The notes: generated by a model from the sequence alone, not told the origin. Counted from the stretch's first letter, positions 11,189 to 23,892 are shown. The stretch: 64,000 bases of DNA from Oxyruncus cristatus (GCA_013399855.1 VXAY01002359.1:11776-75775), one strand, 5' to 3'. Numbers and translations: made by a program.

Positions 11189-13521
11189 TGGTTTTCAAGT
11201 GCTGTGAAAACCATAGTATCTCATGTGTTGGTTTCTAAGGGCACTTTCTATAGAACTTTTTCATCTTTTCACCATATTTTAAAAACTTCAGTTCTTCCAG
11301 CTGAGCTGAGAAAGCTCCATTTTGTTGCCTGTGAGGTTAGTGGGTGGTTGGGTCTGACATTCAGTACTGAAAGGCTCAGATCCAAGCCAATGTGTTCAAT
11401 AGCTTGTCAACTAAATATAATGAAGAAGCAAAAGACTCATTAAAAGAGTACTTGAAACTTGAGTTATTAAAGCATACAAATTATAATCATTTCTTTTGCA
11501 GTATAAAGAGTAAAAACTTGCAAATTGCCAAAAAAATGGCAAAGATAAAAGTAAGATTTGGGCTCTAAGTATGTTGAGAAAATGACTGAGAATAAAGAAA
11601 ACACATGGGATGAAGCTGAAAAGAAATTTTTTTCAAACCTGTTTAAATAAAATGTGCTGTGACAATCAGTTGGTGAGATTTCTGTGCTCACCATGTGGCC
11701 AAAGGATTTCTGTGTCTAGCCCTAAGCATCTTCAAATGGGGAAGAAGACAACTCTCAGGAAACTGTAAGTTGAGTCCCACCCCTCCCTTTGGCAGAGCCC
11801 ACATCCCACTGCCAGGCTCGGTGGTCCAGGTCACAGTCTGCTGGTGTTTGTAGCTCTGCCCTGCCAAGCCTTCATCACCCCTCCAGTTATTGAAGACACT
11901 AGCAAGGCCTCTCCCCTGGTACCAGAGATATCTCATCATGCAGTGACTCTCTGCCTGCTCTACAGCAGATTCAGCAAAGTCTTCCATTTGTCCATGTTCA
12001 TGTCATTTCAGAGTTTTTTTTGTTTGGAAAACTGCAGTTCTGACATTTATAACTAATAACCCACAGTCGCCTCAAAGGGCTCTCAGCCAAAGTAACTCCA
12101 AGTGTGATTTTCCTCAGTGAAATGTGGTTGCTGTCTGCAGAGCGGTAGCAAAAGCTGTGCTTGTATTTTGCTCCTCCAGACCCATTCCCTCAGCTTACGA
12201 GTCAAAACAAGGCTTGTCTGGCCTGTCAGGATTGCAAACTAAGGCTGACATCTGAAAACTGTGCTGTGTTCTCCCAGCATCATCATCCACCCCCAGTCGT
12301 GGAATTTGTACTTCACTCTTAGCTGTGTTGATGCTGGAGGCAAAATTATCCACCGTCACGACAGTGACACCCGTTGTTGTTAAAGGAAATGCCTTCAGCA
12401 CAAGGCGCTATTTTCAGCTTTCTCAAAAGTTATCCTTTATATTCTCATCTTTCACGCTTATCCTCAGCCCAGGGGTGATTTTCTTCCCTTGTGAAAATGT
12501 AGCTGAATGCTGACCAGCTATTAGTGAGATATTCTGGCCCTGGATGAGGCAGTTTCACTAGATAAAGCTTTAAAAACTTTTTTTTTTTTTTTTTAATTGG
12601 ACAGTTTGTAAATAGCTTCTTTTAAACACTCTCAGAATGCTACTTGTCTGGTCTTTTGGAGTGACATTGATTCCACTGGTTTTAAAGAAAGATGCCTTTC
12701 TGAATGTCAGGAAATCTCTATGGGCCACATGAGGTGTGGGACAGTTCTTGATTTTTTTTAGTTGTTATATTTTGGGGTTTTTTTCTAGAGCAAATCTTTC
12801 AAGGAACCAAATCCTGAGGGTTTGTTTTTTTTTTTTTCCCATCAGAAGTAATAGGAGGTAGGTCTCAGGAAAAGGAGATTAGAACATTGTTCCATAAAGG
12901 GAATAGAAGAGGGATGATTCATACTTTTGCTTTGAACAAGTGTAAACAAGTTGTTTGGTGAACAATAGAAATGATAAAACAAGGTTTCTATGGATTTTTA
13001 CATTTTCACATTACTGGGCATTTTCCTCTGCAACAGTCAGTCTTCTGCCCTCGGTTCTCTCCTCAAACCCTCCATCTTCTCTCTGGTCCAAACACCTCCC
13101 TCTGATGTGCTGTGATCCTTCCTACAATCCTCTATTTCATCCTGGAAGTATCTCTGTTTTCCTCTTCATGGTCCCCCATAACCTGCTGCATCCTGCGGCT
13201 GTGCCTGTATCTGTTTGGTACTGGACAGACAAGAGGCAGCACATCTGGAAATAAGTGTGTGCTCAGTGGGGTCATCAAGGAGCTCAAGTTGTATCTCTGT
13301 CTGTTATTCCACTGCCATTTCTCCTTGCAGGACTGCAAGTCTGGGGAAACCTCTGCTCCCTTGATGAATGTGGTTTGAATTTGCCAGTTGGTTCAAAAAT
13401 CAGTTGAGGAGAGGTGGTAAAGGCAGTTTGATTAGATTGATCATTATCTTCCTAAGAAAATACCCAAAAGCCATTAGTGAGTTTTCTTTGTGTCCTAAAC
13501 CTCGGACTACAGGCTACAGCC

Positions 13522-13951
13522 CACAAAGATGGTGAGGGGTCTCTCAGGGAAGCCCTGTGAGGAGTGGCTGAGATCACTTGGTCTGTTCAGCCTGGAGGAG
13601 ACTGAGGGGAGACCTCATGGTCTTCAACATCCTCGTGAGGGGAAATGGAGGGACAAACACTGATCTCTTCTCTCTGGTGACCAGTAATAGGACCCAAGAG
13701 AGTGGCATGAGGCTGTGCCAGGGAAGGTTTGGGATGGATATAAGAAAAGGTTTTTCACCCAGAGCGTGGTTGAGTACTGGAACAGGATCCCCAGAGAAGT
13801 GGTCACAGCACCAAGCATAACAGAGTTCAAGAAGTGTTTAGACAATGCTCTCAGGCACATGGTGTGATTTTGGGGCTGTCCTGTGCAGGGACAGCAGTTG
13901 GACTTGATGATCCTTGTGGGTCCCTTCCAACTCAGCATATTCTCTGATTCT
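13522..13951 (+). mobile_element. CR1 LINE, 3'-terminal fragment
   Basis: About 430 bp matches the conserved 3' end of avian CR1: the GGAGACTGAGGGGAGACCTCATGG-type segment near 13597, the GGTCACAGCACCAAGC segment near 13801, the AGGCACATGGTGTGATT segment near 13853, and the terminal TGGGTCCCTTCCAACTCAGC followed by the ATTCTCTGATTCT tail repeats. 5' truncation is usual for CR1. Lesions break the reading frame, so it is dead. Its identity supports an avian source. Confidence 0.9.
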
Positions 13952-16059
13952 AAGAAATAGGACCTGAAATGTTTCTTTCATTTCAGAAATCAGTCTATAT
14001 TAGGAACATAACTCGCACAAATCCCTTCACTTTTTACAGCAAAAAAAGGGTCACAGACTTCCATTATCAGTTCACATAGCACTTGGAATGCTCATGTTGG
14101 TTCCAAGACATGGACAAGGCATACTAAAATGAACAATAAGTACAAATCCCCCCCTGCTTTTTTTTCCCCTCTCCATTAAGTTTAGAGTAAGTTTGATTTA
14201 AAAAACCTCAGTCATCCTGAATTTTTACCAGCTGGACATGGACATCCTCTCTGAGGCACACTCCCACTAGCCTAAGTGTGTGCCTGAAGAGGACTTAGGG
14301 AGAAGCTGGCTGCAAATGGTTAGTTCTATTTTAATACATGGGAAGTATTATAATGACATAAGTATGTAGGCAGATTAGATAAATACTGAGTTGTGGTTGA
14401 CAAAGAGATGTTTTAAAATACCTATTGAGTGCTGGCCCTGGTCATGCACTTTCATTCCTGCTTTCCTGCTTTCCACTGTGTCTCTGGATGACACTGGCAT
14501 CAGCTGCAGATGGCACCAGAAGGGCTGTAATTTTACTCTTCAAATTAACATGTTAAAACCCTTGTACATGTTGTCGTATAGGTGGACAAAGTAAGAATGG
14601 AATAGTTATGAGGACAGTTTTTGTAATACAGTGAAAACAACCGTGAAGGGACTATGGATTGAATGCATCCAGCTCTACTGAAGTCAGTCTATGTAGAAGG
14701 AATTAAGCAATACGAATGCAATTTTTAATTGAAATTCCATGCTTGTGGAAGTTTCACAAATCCAAGACACAGGAAAAAGAACTGAAAAGTTTCCCAGATA
14801 CTTATGTATGCACCCAGGGAATTATACAACCATTGAAAAAACAAACCCAGAAGCAAATAATTCCCTCAAGCAAACGGTATAAACACACAACCCAGTGGGA
14901 GTGGGCAGCCTCCCCCCCTCCCAGTGTGAACTGGTTCTCCAGACAGCTGAGCTGCAGCCCTGTCACCACGGCCAGGAATTTCCACAGCAATGAGGAAAGC
15001 ACCTGAAACGTGATGGCACCCTGAGCTGCGGTTGGGCAAACCCCAAATGATAGAAGATTGCATTGTGAGAAGATAAAAGAAAATGAATCACACGAACAAT
15101 TAGATGAGAACTACGGAGTCTGCCCTGGAGTCTGGATGGTGGTGATGGAGAGCTGTCCCTGGGATTCCTCACAGAGGCCACGTGGCCCACGGCCGTGGGC
15201 TGGCCTGGCCCCAGCCCAGGCTGGGTGGTGAGATGACTCTGCCACCTCCAGAGCACAGGCACTCACAGGGCCTCGGTGAGCATCTCCCACAGGCAGCCCA
15301 GACAGTGGCACAGGGGCAAACTGACTTGCTAGGAAGTGAAAGAGCATTCCTTTGCTTTCCGAGGGCTCTGGGAAGAAAAGCCTTGATGCAATCTTGGATA
15401 ATTTGGTGTATTTGAGAGCAAAAAAAAAAAGATAACGAGTCTTGAAATGAGTCTACATTGAGCAAATGATGATTGTGCAATCCTTGTACAAAATAATTTA
15501 TGGGAATAGAGATGGGCTGTTTAAAAAAAAAAAATATATAAAAAATGCACTGACAGAACTAAGGTCCTTAATGTTTCAACAGCAGGAATTAGCAAGTATC
15601 ACCTGTGGCAAGATTTGCAGCCCCAGAGATGGAAAAGCATCTTCCAAGTGATAACCCCTCTCTCTGTGAGAAACTCCATAGCTGTATTTAAGGGAGATGT
15701 ATCTGTATAGGTGTGTGTGAGCACATGTGATGTATACAATACAGATGGGCAAATCTTTGGGAGAAGAAATGAAAGCTGACTCCAACACAGGACAAAATGA
15801 AGCCAGGGACAGCCCAGGGTACATTTTATACCCGAGGGGTGAATTGACAGGAAATGAGCTCATGTGGCCTGGCATCCACATTTCCCAAAGATCTTGATGT
15901 GATTCAGGGCATTCTATCTTTAGGTTAAGAAAGCAGCTTATCTCGAGGTAGATTACGTTCTTTTGGGGTTTTTGGTGTGTTTTTTTTCACCAGGGCCATC
16001 ACGGCAGGGAAAAACTCCCAAAGCAGAGGAAGGCGCTGAATTTCCTGCCCCCGCAGGGT
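13952..16059. other. Proximal upstream region of SGPP2
   Basis: This is non-repetitive DNA just upstream of the CpG island. It holds an NF-kappaB-like AGGAATTTCC (14974-14983), a CACGTG E-box (15179-15184) next to a perfect 16-bp palindrome (15185-15200), and A-runs near 15421 and 15523. No coding exon was recognised. Confidence 0.5.
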
Positions 16060-16117
16060 GGGCAGGGAAGGGCACGGCCCGGCCCGGCCGGCAAGGGGCG
16101 CTCCCGGGCGGGGCCCC

Positions 16118-16180
16118 GCACCTGTGCGGGGTGGGGCGGAGCGGGCGCACCTGTGCGGGGCGGGGCGGGCGCACCTGCCC
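16118..16180 (+). repeat. GC-rich tandem repeat with CACCTG and GC boxes
   Basis: Two and a bit copies of a 24-29 bp unit start GCACCTGTGCGGGG and run into GGGGCGG boxes; the third is cut off by the gap. The structure may explain why the assembly broke here. Confidence 0.7.
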
Positions 16181-16249
16181 NNNNNNNNNNNNNNNNNNNN
16201 NNNNNNNNNNNNNNNNNNNNNNNNNNNNNNNNNNNNNNNNNNNNNNNNN
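16181..16249. other. Assembly gap (69 N)
   Basis: This run of undetermined bases lies in extreme GC-rich sequence. It directly abuts in-frame SGPP2 exon 1 coding sequence. By comparison with human SGPP2, the ATG and about 20 codons should be here, which is about 60 bases, close to the nominal gap length. The true gap length may differ. Confidence 0.98.
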
Positions 16250-16250
16250 C

Positions 16251-16421
16251 TGCGGGCTCTTCCCCGCCGGCGAGGAGGGCGGCGGCGGCAGCAGCAGCAG
16301 CAGCGACCCTGCGGAGGGGTCCCGGGACCGCGGCACTTGCAATGGGGCGGCCGCGCTGTGCTGCCGAGCACACGCCGGGCGCGGCCCCCCCGGCGGGGTG
16401 CGGAGCGGCCGCGGCCCGCAG
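16251..16421 (+). CDS. SGPP2: SGPP2 exon 1 (5' end lost in gap): sphingosine-1-phosphate phosphatase 2
   Basis: The visible part encodes 57 residues, starting CGLFPAGEEGGGG and ending GRGPQ, followed by a good donor (CAG|GTGAGT). The base at 16250 would be the last base of the previous codon. Human SGPP2 (from memory) has CGLFPA at residues 21-26 and its exon 1-type tail ends in Q77, so the visible length of 57 codons matches exactly. This cytosolic N-terminal leader is poorly conserved between species. Here it carries a Gly4-Ser5 run made of GGC and AGC triplets and two adjacent cysteines. The start codon is not visible. Identification rests on CGLFPA, length, phase, donor site and the downstream exons. 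Confidence 0.8.
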
Positions 16422-18582
16422 GTGAGTGCGAGGGGGCCCGGCCGTGACTCAGCACAGCCGTGGGTGCAGGGGAACCCCGGGAGGGTCCCCGCGCATCCCG
16501 CCGCCTGCCCTGACTGGCAATCGAGAGGTGGGATGGAGAAGCCGGGCTGCGAGCGGGCGCCGAGGAGCGCTGTGCGATGCAGCAGCCCGGCTGCATCCCG
16601 GCCCCGCCGGGGAGGCGGCTTTGGGTTCTCTGCTCATCCCCATCGCTGGCGCCCCCGAAATGAGGCGGTCGGTGCGAGCGGGACTTGCCTGCAGAGGGGC
16701 CTGGAGGAGCACTGTCGCTTCACCCCGGAACGCGGGTTTTCCCGGGGGCAGCGGCTGGGAAGGAGTAGCTCTGTTCCCCGTGGGTCTCTCTCTGTCCGGG
16801 GCGCACCAGCCGCGGTGCTGCGCTGTCCCCGCACCGGGCGCCCGCAGCCGGCCCCGCTGCCGCCTGGGCCTGGGCGGTGAGCGGCTCATCCCTGTTCATC
16901 GCAGCCGGGGTGCCGATGGAGACAGGCTGAGCTCCCCGCGCTTCCCGCTGGCCGGGCAGGTCGCGGCGTTTCCCGGCACGGTCTGTAATTCCCTTGTGTA
17001 TCAGAAGGGAACAGGGAAGGGCATGATGCAACCCATGTGTACAGGTCGGGCGACCTGCTTTTTCTCTTACTGTAATGACTTGAATTCATTAGTAGGTGAC
17101 TTTTGGAAAGCAGATGTGATAATGGGCTTCCAAACTCTACCCGCAAAATAAACACGGACCAGCCGTGAATGCTGCAACTCTACCGCTCCTTCCCTGTTAC
17201 ACATGCAGTGTCGGGATTCCCATTCTTCATCAACTGCTGCTTGACTCCTTCTCAACTAGAAGATTTAGTTCTTCAGTCCGTTCCTTTCTGAACTATAGTA
17301 AGATCTACTTTGGGTAAAATATGCAGATAATTCAGGAAAAGTTTTGTTGTTGCTGCTTTCTTTTGAACGGTGATGTAGTTAATGTAGCAGTGTTGATACT
17401 AAAATACTGTCCAAGTTAATGCTCCATGAATGCAGCTGTTCACCTTGAGCAATTGTTTTGGGTTTCACAAAGTAAGGCACAACTTGCTGTATATGAAGGG
17501 TGAATGTGTCCTGGGTGAGATTACATGGAGATAGAAGGACAAGGGTTTGTTTCCATAGAATTAGGATGCTAACTTCTGAAACATGTTAAATTTGGGTTCA
17601 AACCCCCCAAAAATGGAGATGGGAGTAATGGTTTGAATAGTGTTTCTTTCAATGAGGTGCTAGAATTATAAAGACAGACTCTCTCTGCTTCTTTTTTGAA
17701 ACTGAAAAATCAGTTTTTACAAGGAGGGTCTTGTCCAACTTGCCAGGAGATGAAAAGAGTGAATTTGGACCTCCCTTATGCCAACTCCCAGGCCCACTGC
17801 TCTGTTGCTAAATGAACTGGGATTGCCCTGATATATCTGCAGATAAGTAAGTTTTGGAGTTTCATACACATACCAAATTCCTCAGCCATAAATTCTCTAT
17901 GGACAGTGGTATTTTCTGGCTGTTATCTGCAGGTGTTTGCAGAAAGATGCTTAAGTGGTCCCCCTGCATCTCCTCCTGATGACTTGGAGTGGCTCTGTGC
18001 TCATCCATCCCTTCCTGAAACTTGGGAGTTTCAAAGTCTGTGTCATCAGGACGTGTGGAGTAGTAACTCTGTGAGGTAGTAACTCTCACTCTGCTTTGTC
18101 CTTGCTGCCACAATGCAGTAGTTAAAGGTTTTCATGTTCTCCTGTGTGAGTTCTTGCACAATCAGTGGGTTATATCTGTGCAAACAGGGTAAATTGCATG
18201 CAGTGAAGAAGATGTGAATGGCTGAATGGATGCTGGGGTTGCCACAGCTCCATCTCTCCAGGGCATTCCCCCTTTTTTCAGTGCTAGCTCTCAGGCCCCT
18301 GCACCTGACACGGGCTGGATTGTGTGCCAGGGTGTCCCAGCTGGAGAGACTCTGGGGAAAGCGAGTTGAGGGCTTGTAGCTGGTGGTGGTTTGGGAGGGG
18401 ATGGACACACCTGGTAGGGATGGATGTCATACTGCATGGAGAGAAAAGAGGATCCCTCAAGAGGGTGAAGAGACAGGACAGCTCTCCATCTGGGAGAAGG
18501 AAGCCTTTAATTACCTGCATACGTTTGTTGCCAGGAGGGCTGCTCGCGATTCATGAGTGTCTTTTTTTATGTATAACCTGTT

Positions 18583-18623
18583 AAAAAAAAACAAAAAACA
18601 AAACAAAACAAAAACAAACAAAC
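18583..18623 (+). repeat. A-rich (CAAAA)n tract
   Basis: This is a run of A broken by single C residues at 4-6 base spacing. It is a simple repeat, possibly the decayed tail of a retroposon, though no element body was recognised upstream. Confidence 0.8.
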
Positions 18624-21600
18624 CAGCAAAGGCTGATTACAGTGGCTTTATTCCTGAATCTTTGGAATTCAGGCCTGTCTGTCCCACAGGAGTTGCCACG
18701 AGATGATGAGACAAGGAATGAAATGCTTAGATGTGACAGCCACGGCTGCATATTAATTATTGAATTAGCTGAGTTACTTAAATATTGAATTAGTTGCCTA
18801 GCCCATGTTCTTGATGTTCCTTGGTTACTAGATCATTTAGAAACACTTTTTAATACCTCAGATGAAAACTCTGATATTTGTGGATGATACAGAATGGTGC
18901 TAGTCCAACATGCTAACTGGATTTATGCCCTGGATTTTTGGACTGGATATTGAACCCATGGGCTTTTAGTGAAGAAACTGTCTGGTTTTATTGCTACTGA
19001 AGACAAGACAGTAACTTCTTGTAATTATCCTGTCTCTAGCTAATAGTACTTTCTTTTCTGTACTCCTTTCTATTATTAGCTTATTTCAAAAGAAATTTAT
19101 TTCTGAAAAAGAAAAATATCTTTTCCTGATGCTCTGTATAAAGTCCTCGAGTTGTGTACTTAAAAACACTGACTTACTTTCTGAGGATTTCTCTGGTGTT
19201 CTGTGAGTGGCCAAAGAAATGCTGGATATGTTTAAAAAGTAGAGCTCTGCTTATCTCTAATCTCCCGATGGACTTTTGCTCCTGAAATTGATAGCCTGAA
19301 TGAAAGGGAGCAAAGGAAAAAAATAATCATCTATTCAAAGTTCCCTGTAGAGATTTGTTTGTCTTTCTCCACTCTTCCTTTCCCAGATGCTTTATCGTCT
19401 CTTGAGATCTTTCTTTCTGCCTCTGAAAGAGTACAGTTCATGTTTACTCTGTAGTTATACCTTAACTGTCAGAACTGCTCCGAACTGGCACAGTGTTTAC
19501 AAACTGCCTGATGACGTTTAGTGATTGTGTGGTTCTTGCTCATGCCGTAGGTGAGGAGGGTAATAACCAGGATAACAGCAAGGTGGTGGTAACAGAAATG
19601 GAAAAGGTGGGTAAAAACTGCACATCCGTCTCAGATGTATTGCAGTCCCCAAAAACTGTAGTCGATTACTGGCAAGATGTAGATGACAACACTGCTTTTG
19701 CTGTGATGGCATGGCTGGTAATTTGAAGCATGCTTGTTCTAGGGCTAGAGTCAACCTCTCTCTTCCGTGCTGTTCCCTTGCAATAGAGTTTTACATCAGC
19801 CTCAGAGTCTTGCTTTTCTTTTTAAATCATCTTGCAGGCTTACTTGGTTTCATATTGTTTCCCTTTCCATGCAGCAGTAAGTTGGTGGCAGCTGGGGTAG
19901 GTGCAGTAGATGAGACAAACACTTGTGAAAAATGCCCTAACAGTGAGTACTGTTAGGAGAACTGGCAGCAAGGCATTGCTGCCTCAAGTGCTAGCACTTT
20001 GTCCTCCTAGAGAATGCAGCTGAACTTTAGGAAGTTCCTCAGTTTGGAGCTGCAGCTGGAGAAACATGAGATCCAGTTTCTTATTTCAATGAGCACAAGG
20101 CTCATGTTCCCCAGCATAGTTCCCATGCTCTGGTACTCTGTGTTCAATCTCCCCTACCTGGTGTGGCTGCTGAGGGAGCTTGCTTGTGTTGCATGTGTCT
20201 GATTTTTGGTAAGGTTTAAGCAGCCACTAAGGGATGACCTTAGTCTATATGAGTGAGATGGTTTCACTGGATGGTTTTGGCCAGCCCTGTGAGTGACAGT
20301 CCTTTGGAAGATGACAGTACAGTCACATCCAAGGATCAAGTAGTATGTGGCAACCCTGTGAAAAGTCTGTCAGCCCTGGGTTTGCCACTTCTCAGTAAGA
20401 AGCCCGGTGTCCCCTCTGGAGAACAGACAGCAGAACGTGTCGTTTGTTACCATCTCATCTTCAGGCTCTTGCTGCAGAAGCGCCTGATGCTGACAGAAGT
20501 TTGTGAAGCTTCACTGATTGCAGTAGGTATCCTGTGTGGTGGCTGTGTGGTGCCAGCTGCCCAGAGAGCTGGTGCTGGCACAGGGGACACGTGAGGGGCT
20601 GCACCAGCAGCCCAAGTCCTTACAGCCATGATGATGTGCTTCATGACTCAGTGCTTCCTGGCTCACAACCTCAGTCATCTTTCTGGAGGCCACTGGACCT
20701 CGTAATGAGGAGCTGTCAGGATCCTGGGATTAATTCCAGTGCTTGGAGGTGAACCACTTACTGCTCTATAATTCTGCTGAATGTCTTAGGCCATTAGTTC
20801 AGATATCAACCAGAAGAATAAAAGCTCATCTGCTGTCATTGTTCTCCTTTAGAGCTCTGGAGAACAGGAGTAGGTTTAACAGATGAGAAGCCAGAGAAAA
20901 TCTGTTGTCTCTGGAAGATTCCTTTGAAGAGCCAGTTCTTTCACTTACCTTGTGTATATGCTCTGCAGGGAATGTCTATGGGTCATCTGAACAGTGGAAG
21001 GTGACTATTGACTGTCACGGCAAATAAATCTGAGGTCTAGAATGTAGAGGTAGCCTTGTCTAAACCATGAGAGTTTTATTTTAAATGGCTATTCAAATTC
21101 CTGCTTCATATCAGTTCAGTTTACTTATTTTGTCAAGGTAAACTGCTATTGGTCTAGATGTAGAGGCATGTAAATGCCTTAGTACAGAGCTGCATTGCTG
21201 ATTTATTGCTACTTTATTTTATTACTATATTGGGGAATATTTATTACTTAATGTAAAAATAAAAAAGTTTAATTCTTCCTTTTGAAGACAACCGGCAGTT
21301 GCAAACTGGATTCTGGCACACAGGAAGCTGAGTGGTCGCTCTGTAACCCCAGGCCAGGTTGTTATCCCCTTTGCAGCTCGCTCCACTGGACAGAGTTATA
21401 CATACATACTTACGTCAACCAATTTAATTAGGTGTATTGCCTTCAGTGTTTCCCATTGCTATTTCCCTGTGCAAGGGGAGAGCACTGGGGTACTTTATTT
21501 TACAGAAGACACCTCAGTTGTGCCACAAGAGCAAAGGCTGAGTGTTTGCAGGGAAGGGGCTCAGAGGAGTTAGCAGGGAGGAGCCAGGGTGTATGGCATG

Positions 21601-23827
21601 AAGAAGAGGACAGAGTGAGCAAAAGACTGTATGAAGGGTCTAGGGAGGAGGAGGGGGTCCTTACGGAAGGGCAGCCGTGATGCCCATGTCCCCTGGACCT
21701 GTGAGGTGCCAGGGTGAATACTGAACTGGCACAGACTGAAGTCTTAAGCCTTGCAAACACCTGCCAAATCGTGCCCACAGCGCTGTGCTGGGCACTGCTG
21801 GCTCGTGGAGGCTGCTGCAGCGAGGGGGCTCCAGCCACAGAGTCACTTGTTCAGCAGGGTGGGAGATCCAGGCCTTGAAGTAGCAGAAGAGATCCTTAAA
21901 GCTGCACTTGTTGGCAACATCAGGTTACATATTGGTCTCCTTGTGTGCTTCTCCATAGGAAAGAGAGCTGACATTGGCATGGCTGCACTAATTGCAACTA
22001 ATAATGAGGCAGCAAGTGAATTAAGAACACCTTATCTACAGCTCTCCTCCGCAGGGGCGGGCTGGCTGCTGAGGTGTCCTTCAATATGCCTCTCCACAGC
22101 CACGGCTGCAATTTGAACACATGTCCCTTCCCTCTTACAGTGGTCTGAGTGCATCTGGCTGGGATTTGCATATTTGTGATGATACTTAATCCAAAGCCCT
22201 ATTAAGTACTACCTTAGGAAACTGCTCTGTGACTTGAAACCTGGAGCTCTCTGCAGGGGAAGCAGTCACTTCACCCCGCGGTGCCTGATTATAAGAGATG
22301 TAAAAAATAATAGTTTAGTTTTGGTATACTTTATCTGCCCATTATCTTCCAGATGCCTCACTGCTCCATGCCTCTCAGGATAGAACTCTGCTGTGGAACC
22401 AATCTTTGGGCAAAAGTAACTGACTGGATTCTTGATGCTGCTGGGTAGAAATATGTGACTAATCTGTGGTGTCAAACTTCCAGGATATGTTTAATTTCTA
22501 AAATAAAACCTTAAGATGAGAATAAGCTTTTTGCTCTGAGAAGAAACAAAACAGTGGAGTCATGGTTCTCCATGGTCACTGGCCATTCCCACATGTTTCT
22601 GTTGGGTTAGGTCAGGTTAAGCTTCTGTTGAGGAGCTCCTTTAACCTGGTGTGCTGGGTGAAAAGCAATTGAGGGGCTTCCCATTCCTCCTCCCCTACAT
22701 CTTTGAGAACACCCTGGGTATCTAGCAGCCATGCAGGTCCTAGTAATGCTCTGACTCATGTGTTTTTGGCAGGAAGTCAAAACTAAGAGGTGGTGGTGCT
22801 TGCAGGGAGCTGGTGTGTAGGCAGGGTGGCCATCTAATGCTGTGCAGATTGAAAACTGCTGCTTTGTGACACATCCTTCTTCTATCCAAAACCAGTTTTA
22901 GTAACACTCTGCCTTTGGAGAGATGAAGTACAGTTATGTTTCAGAGGAATTTTGTATCTGCTTTGAAGCTGGAATCCCCATCTTTCTGAACTGCCTGTAA
23001 TTTTCTTTCTCTGTTTTTTAACTCATGTGTTTTCCTCCCTCTTTCCGCAGACACAGATGCTACCTAACCCTTAAAATAACTTCCTCAGACATTTCCAGGT
23101 GTGGGCCCTATGTTGCACCTCACAAAATTGCAGTCTAATTCCCGTAAATTAAAATGCAATTAAGTAAACCTGTTCTTCCACTGTAAAACAGGGAGGAAGG
23201 AAGGAAACCTTTTACTTCTGCCCTTCCCTCTCCTGCCTCTCTTTTTTGCCCTGTTGTTTTGATATTGCACAAATTGGCCAGTTCTTCCTGGAACGTGGGA
23301 GGATGCTGAAGTGCACGGGAAGCTCCCCCACCACTTCTGTCGTGGCACTTGAAACAGCCGTGTCCAATCTGCTCAACCTCTGTCTGGCAAAGCAGGGCTG
23401 AGAGGATGAAGGAGGTGAGCTCATCGAGAACGACACGCACACAGCCCTACCTACACTGTTGTTGTGCAGCTTTCTCAGCACTGCTGCCCACACACACCAG
23501 TGATTAAAAACAAAAGAGTAAGAACTGGACATCGGGGGAGTCACTCAAGCAACTGGAATGGCCGTGAGGGGAACAACTTACCATGAAGAGCAGGCAAGGA
23601 AGCAAACATAAAGGCCTTACCCTCTGTGTCAGGGAGGTGTGTATAGGTGTGTGCTCAAAACTGTGACGGTCGTGGTGGAAGGCAGACCTTTTGGGGTTCC
23701 TCAAAATTATACCAGAAAAAAAGGAGGGAAGCATGATTCTGATCTCAGGGGGCCACTGCGTGGAGAAGATTGCAACATCTTGCCTTTTTACTAGCAACTG
23801 GCAAAATCTCCAAAGTATATGAGCTAG

Positions 23828-23892
23828 TAGGTTTGGGGGTTGGACTAGACAACCTTTAAAGGTCCCTTCCAACCCAAACTATTCTGTGATTT
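23828..23892 (+). mobile_element. CR1 LINE, short 3' tip
   Basis: It has the characteristic GGTTGGACTAGACAACCTTT segment (about 23838), AGGTCCCTTCCAACCCAAAC (23860-23879) and an ATTCTGTGATT tail. Only the last ~65 bp of the element is recognisable. It is in the sense orientation within SGPP2 intron 1. Confidence 0.85.

Larger units (their letters stand above)
5991..13520. other. Intergenic DNA, no gene seen
   Basis: No exon, RNA gene or young mobile element was recognised. The longest open frame (7786-8184, - strand, 132 codons) has no recognisable domain. Around 8685-8720 there is an imperfect tandem copy of a TATGAACT-containing unit. An imperfect tandem duplication lies at 11143-11188. 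T-runs occur near 12580 and 12825. A candidate regulatory block is listed separately at 10250-10440. Confidence 0.5.
16060..16960 (+). promoter_or_regulatory. SGPP2: SGPP2 CpG-island promoter region
   Basis: Very high G+C and CpG content surrounds exon 1. Just before the gap a GC-rich unit recurs (16118-16146, 16147-16170 and a third copy entering the gap at 16171). It combines a CACCTG E-box with Sp1/KLF-type GGGGCGGG boxes. No TATA box is visible, as expected for a CpG-island promoter. The transcription start cannot be placed because it probably lies in or next to the gap. Confidence 0.7.

Noticed and set aside
13578..13938. Open frames on both strands at 13.6-13.9 kb
   Set aside because: They lie in the CR1 3' region, which is untranslated in the element.
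16007..16019. GGGAAAAACTCCC as an NF-kappaB site near the promoter
   Set aside because: The two half sites are three bases too far apart for the usual 10-mer.
15925..16596. Long - strand frame (223 codons) across the gap
   Set aside because: It owes its length to extreme GC content and to undetermined bases read as X. It is antisense to SGPP2 exon 1 and has no domain.
16426..17151. Long + strand frame (241 codons) just after exon 1
   Set aside because: It begins after the exon 1 donor, in the CpG island part of intron 1. GC-rich DNA lacks stops, and no family resemblance was seen.
17590..17625. GGGTTCAAACCCCCC as a tRNA T-arm
   Set aside because: No matching A box, acceptor stem or anticodon arm at the right distances.
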